From the NCBI GenBank assembly GCA_963817635.1, contig CAWFPR010000032.1:186001-250000 (forward strand): a stretch of DNA of 64,000 nt, written 5' to 3'. Positions 61,913 through 64,000 of the stretch are shown in pieces. The DNA comes from CAWFPR01 sp963817635 (GTDB lineage: Bacteria; Acidobacteriota; Vicinamibacteria; Vicinamibacterales; 2-12-FULL-66-21). Position numbers and translations under genes: made by a program. The first letter of the stretch is position 1, and the number at the start of each line of letters is the position of its first letter. The notes beneath the pieces were generated by a model. That model had not been told where the DNA came from and did no database searches. It worked only from the letters and a program-made list of their open reading frames with translations.

Positions 61913-62154
61913 TGAACGAGAAGCCGGAAGTGCTCGGACACCCCGACGACGCGGCCGAGGAATGGCTAGCCGAAGAGTTCGAGGAAGACCACTCGACTGC
62001 CGGCGTCGCCTACGAGCGCGAGCAGATGATCGACGCCTTCCGCGCCGGATCAGAGTGGGCGCGCGGGCAGATCGCGAAGTTCGGCAAGGATGCGGATGGC
62101 TGGTGGATCACCCGCCAGCCTGACGGCCCCGGAACGGAGACGAGCGATGCCTGA
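61909..62154 (+). CDS. Hypothetical small acidic protein
   Basis: 81 residues, very acidic N-terminus (DDAAEEWLAEEFEEDHSTAG), overlaps both neighbours by a few bases. Not recognised. Confidence 0.5.
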   Translation: MMNEKPEVLGHPDDAAEEWLAEEFEEDHSTAGVAYEREQMIDAFRAGSEWARGQIAKFGKDADGWWITRQPDGPGTETSDA

Positions 62155-62488
62155 GACCACAACCGGGACCGGCGACAGCGACCTGAATGCCGAACTGGTC
62201 AACCTTGGCTTCCTCCTGGACGTTGCCGCAGGTAATCCCCGGGCGTTCGACCTGGAGACGGTCCTGGGCAAGGCACGGCGTGCTGTCGCGGCCCTGCATG
62301 AGGTGCTGAAACTGGCGGACGATTGGGACGCCAAGGCTAAGGAGATCGGCGGCCAGGTCGCCCTGGAGGACTGCGACGGCGCGACGGCCGGCTTCAAGAT
62401 GATCGGCTACCAGAATCACCGTGACCACGCCGCAGCCCTCCGCGCGACCATCACCCGCGAGTTGCCCTACGGGAGTCCCCATGAGTGA
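62147..62488 (+). CDS. Hypothetical protein sharing an ADDWDA motif with its neighbour
   Basis: 113 residues from ATG 62147. Helical, with HEVLKLADDWDAKAKEIGG. The next gene has the similar VEAVLALADDWDAEAAQ, so the two may be paralogues or share a domain. Overlaps the next gene by 8 nt. Confidence 0.55.
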   Translation: MPETTTGTGDSDLNAELVNLGFLLDVAAGNPRAFDLETVLGKARRAVAALHEVLKLADDWDAKAKEIGGQVALEDCDGATAGFKMIGYQNHRDHAAALRATITRELPYGSPHE

Positions 62489-62948
62489 CGACCTGACCGC
62501 CGAACTGGCGAAATTGCGCAAGACTCACCTCGAAGCGACACCGGGCCCGTGGGGCGCCGAAGAGGAACACGGGACCGACATCGCCGGTGAAGGACGGTCC
62601 GAGGTCCGCGTCGTCGGCCCCCTCGACTCCCCGGCGCCGGTGGCGGCTACGTTCATCAGCCGGACGCTGGAGACGGACAACACTGAGGCCGACACGGCGT
62701 TCATCGTCGCGGCCAGGACCGCGATGCCCCGCCTCGTCGCGTTCGTAGAGGCGGTACTGGCACTAGCGGACGACTGGGACGCTGAGGCCGCGCAGGCGAG
62801 CGACCGGAGCGATGTCGCGAACGAGCGCGGCGAGACCGGCACCTTCTACCTGGCGGCCGGCAAGACGCTTGCTCTTGACGAGTGCGCGGACATGATCCGC
62901 GAGGCCATCACCACCGCCCTGACGGGAGAGGAGGCGCAGGGTGACTGA
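62481..62948 (+). CDS. Ead/Ea22-like phage protein
   Basis: 155 residues. KLRKTHLEATPGPWGAEEEH at the N-terminus and DTAFIVAARTAMPRLVAFVE are the usual features of the Ead/Ea22 family found in phages and prophages. Function unknown. This is the best clue that the segment comes from a phage or integrative element. Confidence 0.65.
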   Translation: MSDDLTAELAKLRKTHLEATPGPWGAEEEHGTDIAGEGRSEVRVVGPLDSPAPVAATFISRTLETDNTEADTAFIVAARTAMPRLVAFVEAVLALADDWDAEAAQASDRSDVANERGETGTFYLAAGKTLALDECADMIREAITTALTGEEAQGD

Positions 62949-63225
62949 GTGGATCGGCCTGTGGATCACCGTCACGGGCCATGCGATCGGCAATGACCGG
63001 GACGGGTTCCGTGTCGCCTACGACTGGGACCACCGCCAGTTCAGCCACAAGGCCGATGCAGTGGCCAACGGTTTCAAGTTGACTGGTGCCGATGACTTCA
63101 ACCTCGGCTTCGTCCGCGACGGACGACTGGAATCCCTGTGGTGGATGGACAAGAACCTCAGCGAGGACAAGATCACGCTGGAGCAGGTCGGCCGCGAGAT
63201 CGGCCTGGAGGGCTACCATGCCTGA
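62941..63225 (+). CDS. Hypothetical small protein
   Basis: 94 residues from GTG 62941 (WIGLWITVTGHAIGNDRDGF), beta-rich, with Trp pairs (SLWWMDKN). Overlaps both neighbours by 8 nt. Not recognised. Confidence 0.5.
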   Translation: MTEWIGLWITVTGHAIGNDRDGFRVAYDWDHRQFSHKADAVANGFKLTGADDFNLGFVRDGRLESLWWMDKNLSEDKITLEQVGREIGLEGYHA

Positions 63226-63610
63226 CCTCCCCGCCGCCGCCGTACAGGCCGCCGCTGCCGCCATAGAGCGCGAACTGATGTCCGGCCGTGACTACTCCAT
63301 GGCCGCGGACTCAGACGAGGCACTCGCCCGTGCAGCCCTGGAAGCCGCCGCGCCCATCCTCGCCGAGGCGGTCGCGCAGAAGATTCTCGCCCACATGGAG
63401 GGCTTCGGCCCGCGCAAGCCGCGCGGCGCACTGGAGCCCGTCATCGACACCGGCCGCGACTACCGGACGTGGCGGCGTTACTTCGGCATCGCCGCCCGTG
63501 TCGCCGCCGGGGCATTCGACACTCGCGAGGACCAGTTGCGCAAAGCGGCTGAGGCGATCGAGCGCGGCGACTTTATCGCCTGCGCCGGACATGAGGTCCC
63601 CGGTGCCTGA
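63218..63610 (+). CDS. Hypothetical helical protein
   Basis: 130 residues, Ala-rich helices (AAAVQAAAAAIERELMSGRD) and RAALEAAAPILAEAVAQKIL. Overlaps the next gene by 8 nt. Not recognised. Confidence 0.5.
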   Translation: MPDLPAAAVQAAAAAIERELMSGRDYSMAADSDEALARAALEAAAPILAEAVAQKILAHMEGFGPRKPRGALEPVIDTGRDYRTWRRYFGIAARVAAGAFDTREDQLRKAAEAIERGDFIACAGHEVPGA

Positions 63611-63821
63611 CGGAGGGACGCGGCACACTGAGGCCGTGACCGACGCTCCCGATCCCGTCGCTGCCGCTGTTGCCGCCCTTACCTCCCACCGGGAGACCTG
63701 CGCCCCCTGCCTGGACTGGCTGCCCTGCACCCGTCTCCCTGATCTCAGGGCAGCATGGCGGCAGGCACTCCGGGAAGCAGCAGCGAGCGGCCAGATCACC
63801 ACGGGGGGCGCGACCAGATGA
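63603..63821 (+). CDS. Small protein with CxxC
   Basis: 72 residues from GTG 63603. ALTSHRETCAPCLDWLPC holds CAPC and a further Cys. Not recognised. Confidence 0.5.
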   Translation: MPDGGTRHTEAVTDAPDPVAAAVAALTSHRETCAPCLDWLPCTRLPDLRAAWRQALREAAASGQITTGGATR

Positions 63822-64000
63822 CCACGCCCGCCGACGGCATCCCCCCGCTCCCCTGGCGTCAGTGGCGGCGCATGTGGCTCGTCCAGGCCGTCAAGTGGAT
63901 CGCGTTCCTCCCCGTCCTCGCGCTCTGGGCGATCGGTACGCCGCTGAAGATAGCCGCGGACTGGACGGCGGACAGGCTTAACGCCGCATACGTGCGCGCC
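63818..64000 (+). CDS. Membrane protein, partial at the window end
   Basis: 61 residues seen from ATG 63818; the gene continues past the window. One hydrophobic span (WIAFLPVLALWAIGTPLKIA) follows a basic stretch. Overlaps the previous gene by ATGA. Confidence 0.5.
   Translation, partial: MTTPADGIPPLPWRQWRRMWLVQAVKWIAFLPVLALWAIGTPLKIAADWTADRLNAAYVRA

Noticed and set aside
57165..64000. Horizontal acquisition of an actinobacterial island
   Set aside because: No integrase, attachment site or tRNA at the boundary, and both flanking genes are cut mid-domain; a chimera is simpler, though not proven.

Overview
The first ~57.16 kb reads as one high-GC, Gram-negative chromosome. Outer-membrane barrels, lipoproteins, an Omp85-type barrel, a Lol/MacB-like ABC ATPase, diheme cytochrome c, DUF5777, SPFH and many TonB-free secreted proteins suggest an Acidobacteriota-like (possibly Vicinamibacteria) soil or sediment organism; this is inferred from gene content, not from a marker gene. 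From ~57.17 kb the content changes abruptly. A HlyD gene and an SDR gene are both cut at the same point, and what follows looks actinobacterial: PAS-GAF-SpoIIE phosphatase, MerR regulator with a mer-like operator, thioredoxin. At ~59.95 kb a second cut joins a thioredoxin N-terminus to a DNA-methyltransferase C-terminus. The rest is a run of tiny overlapping genes resembling an actinophage or integrative-element cassette. I read the window as at least three joined sequences, probably an assembly chimera.

Layout, left to right. 1-3.6 kb: Lon-domain protein, VWA protein and MoxR-type ATPase (minus). 3.7-7.5 kb: glycerophosphodiesterase, a Phd/VapC toxin-antitoxin pair, an M49-like peptidase. 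7.8-15 kb: complete pyruvate dehydrogenase set (aceE, aceF, lpdA) with lipoyl synthase lipA, so enzyme and cofactor assembly are together. 16-25.7 kb: LysR regulator, BoxR-type regulator (HTH plus shikimate-kinase-like domain), divergent boxC-boxB, aldehyde dehydrogenase, an amidohydrolase fossil, a kynureninase-like enzyme, 3-hydroxyacyl-CoA dehydrogenase and enoyl-CoA hydratase. This is an aerobic benzoyl-CoA (box) catabolic island; BoxA and a benzoate-CoA ligase are not in the window. 27.5-33.6 kb (minus): porin, cupredoxin-like protein, sensor kinase, NtrC-type regulator, DUF5777 barrel. 33.6-37 kb: DUF2203, IclR regulator, ferredoxin, nuoB and nuoI without other complex I genes, thioesterase, zinc-finger protein. 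37-44 kb: a peptidase/propeller/barrel giant, an ECF sigma/anti-sigma/TlpA operon, an SPFH protein with an Arc-like partner. 44-49.6 kb: a YbhP/ClsB-like pair, a carboxypeptidase-regulatory protein, a CusF-SCO1 fusion. 49.8-57.16 kb: RRM protein, ABC ATPase, diheme cytochrome, LiaF-like/LytS/LytR operon, TetR-HlyD start.

Three window-wide patterns stand out. (1) Tandem arrays with a 7-nt period (several unrelated heptamers, plus one 9-nt family) sit against gene 3' ends, sometimes running through the stop or start codon. (2) Many genes have a TANNNT box ending 6-9 nt before the start codon, implying leaderless mRNAs; two gene pairs appear to share one near-palindromic -10 box on both strands. 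(3) About 15-18 genes carry one or more single-base frameshifts in otherwise conserved reading frames, in both taxonomic parts. This is best explained by residual long-read indels, so these genes are reported across their full extent rather than as pseudogenes.

No rRNA, tRNA, CRISPR array, transposase or integrase was recognised.
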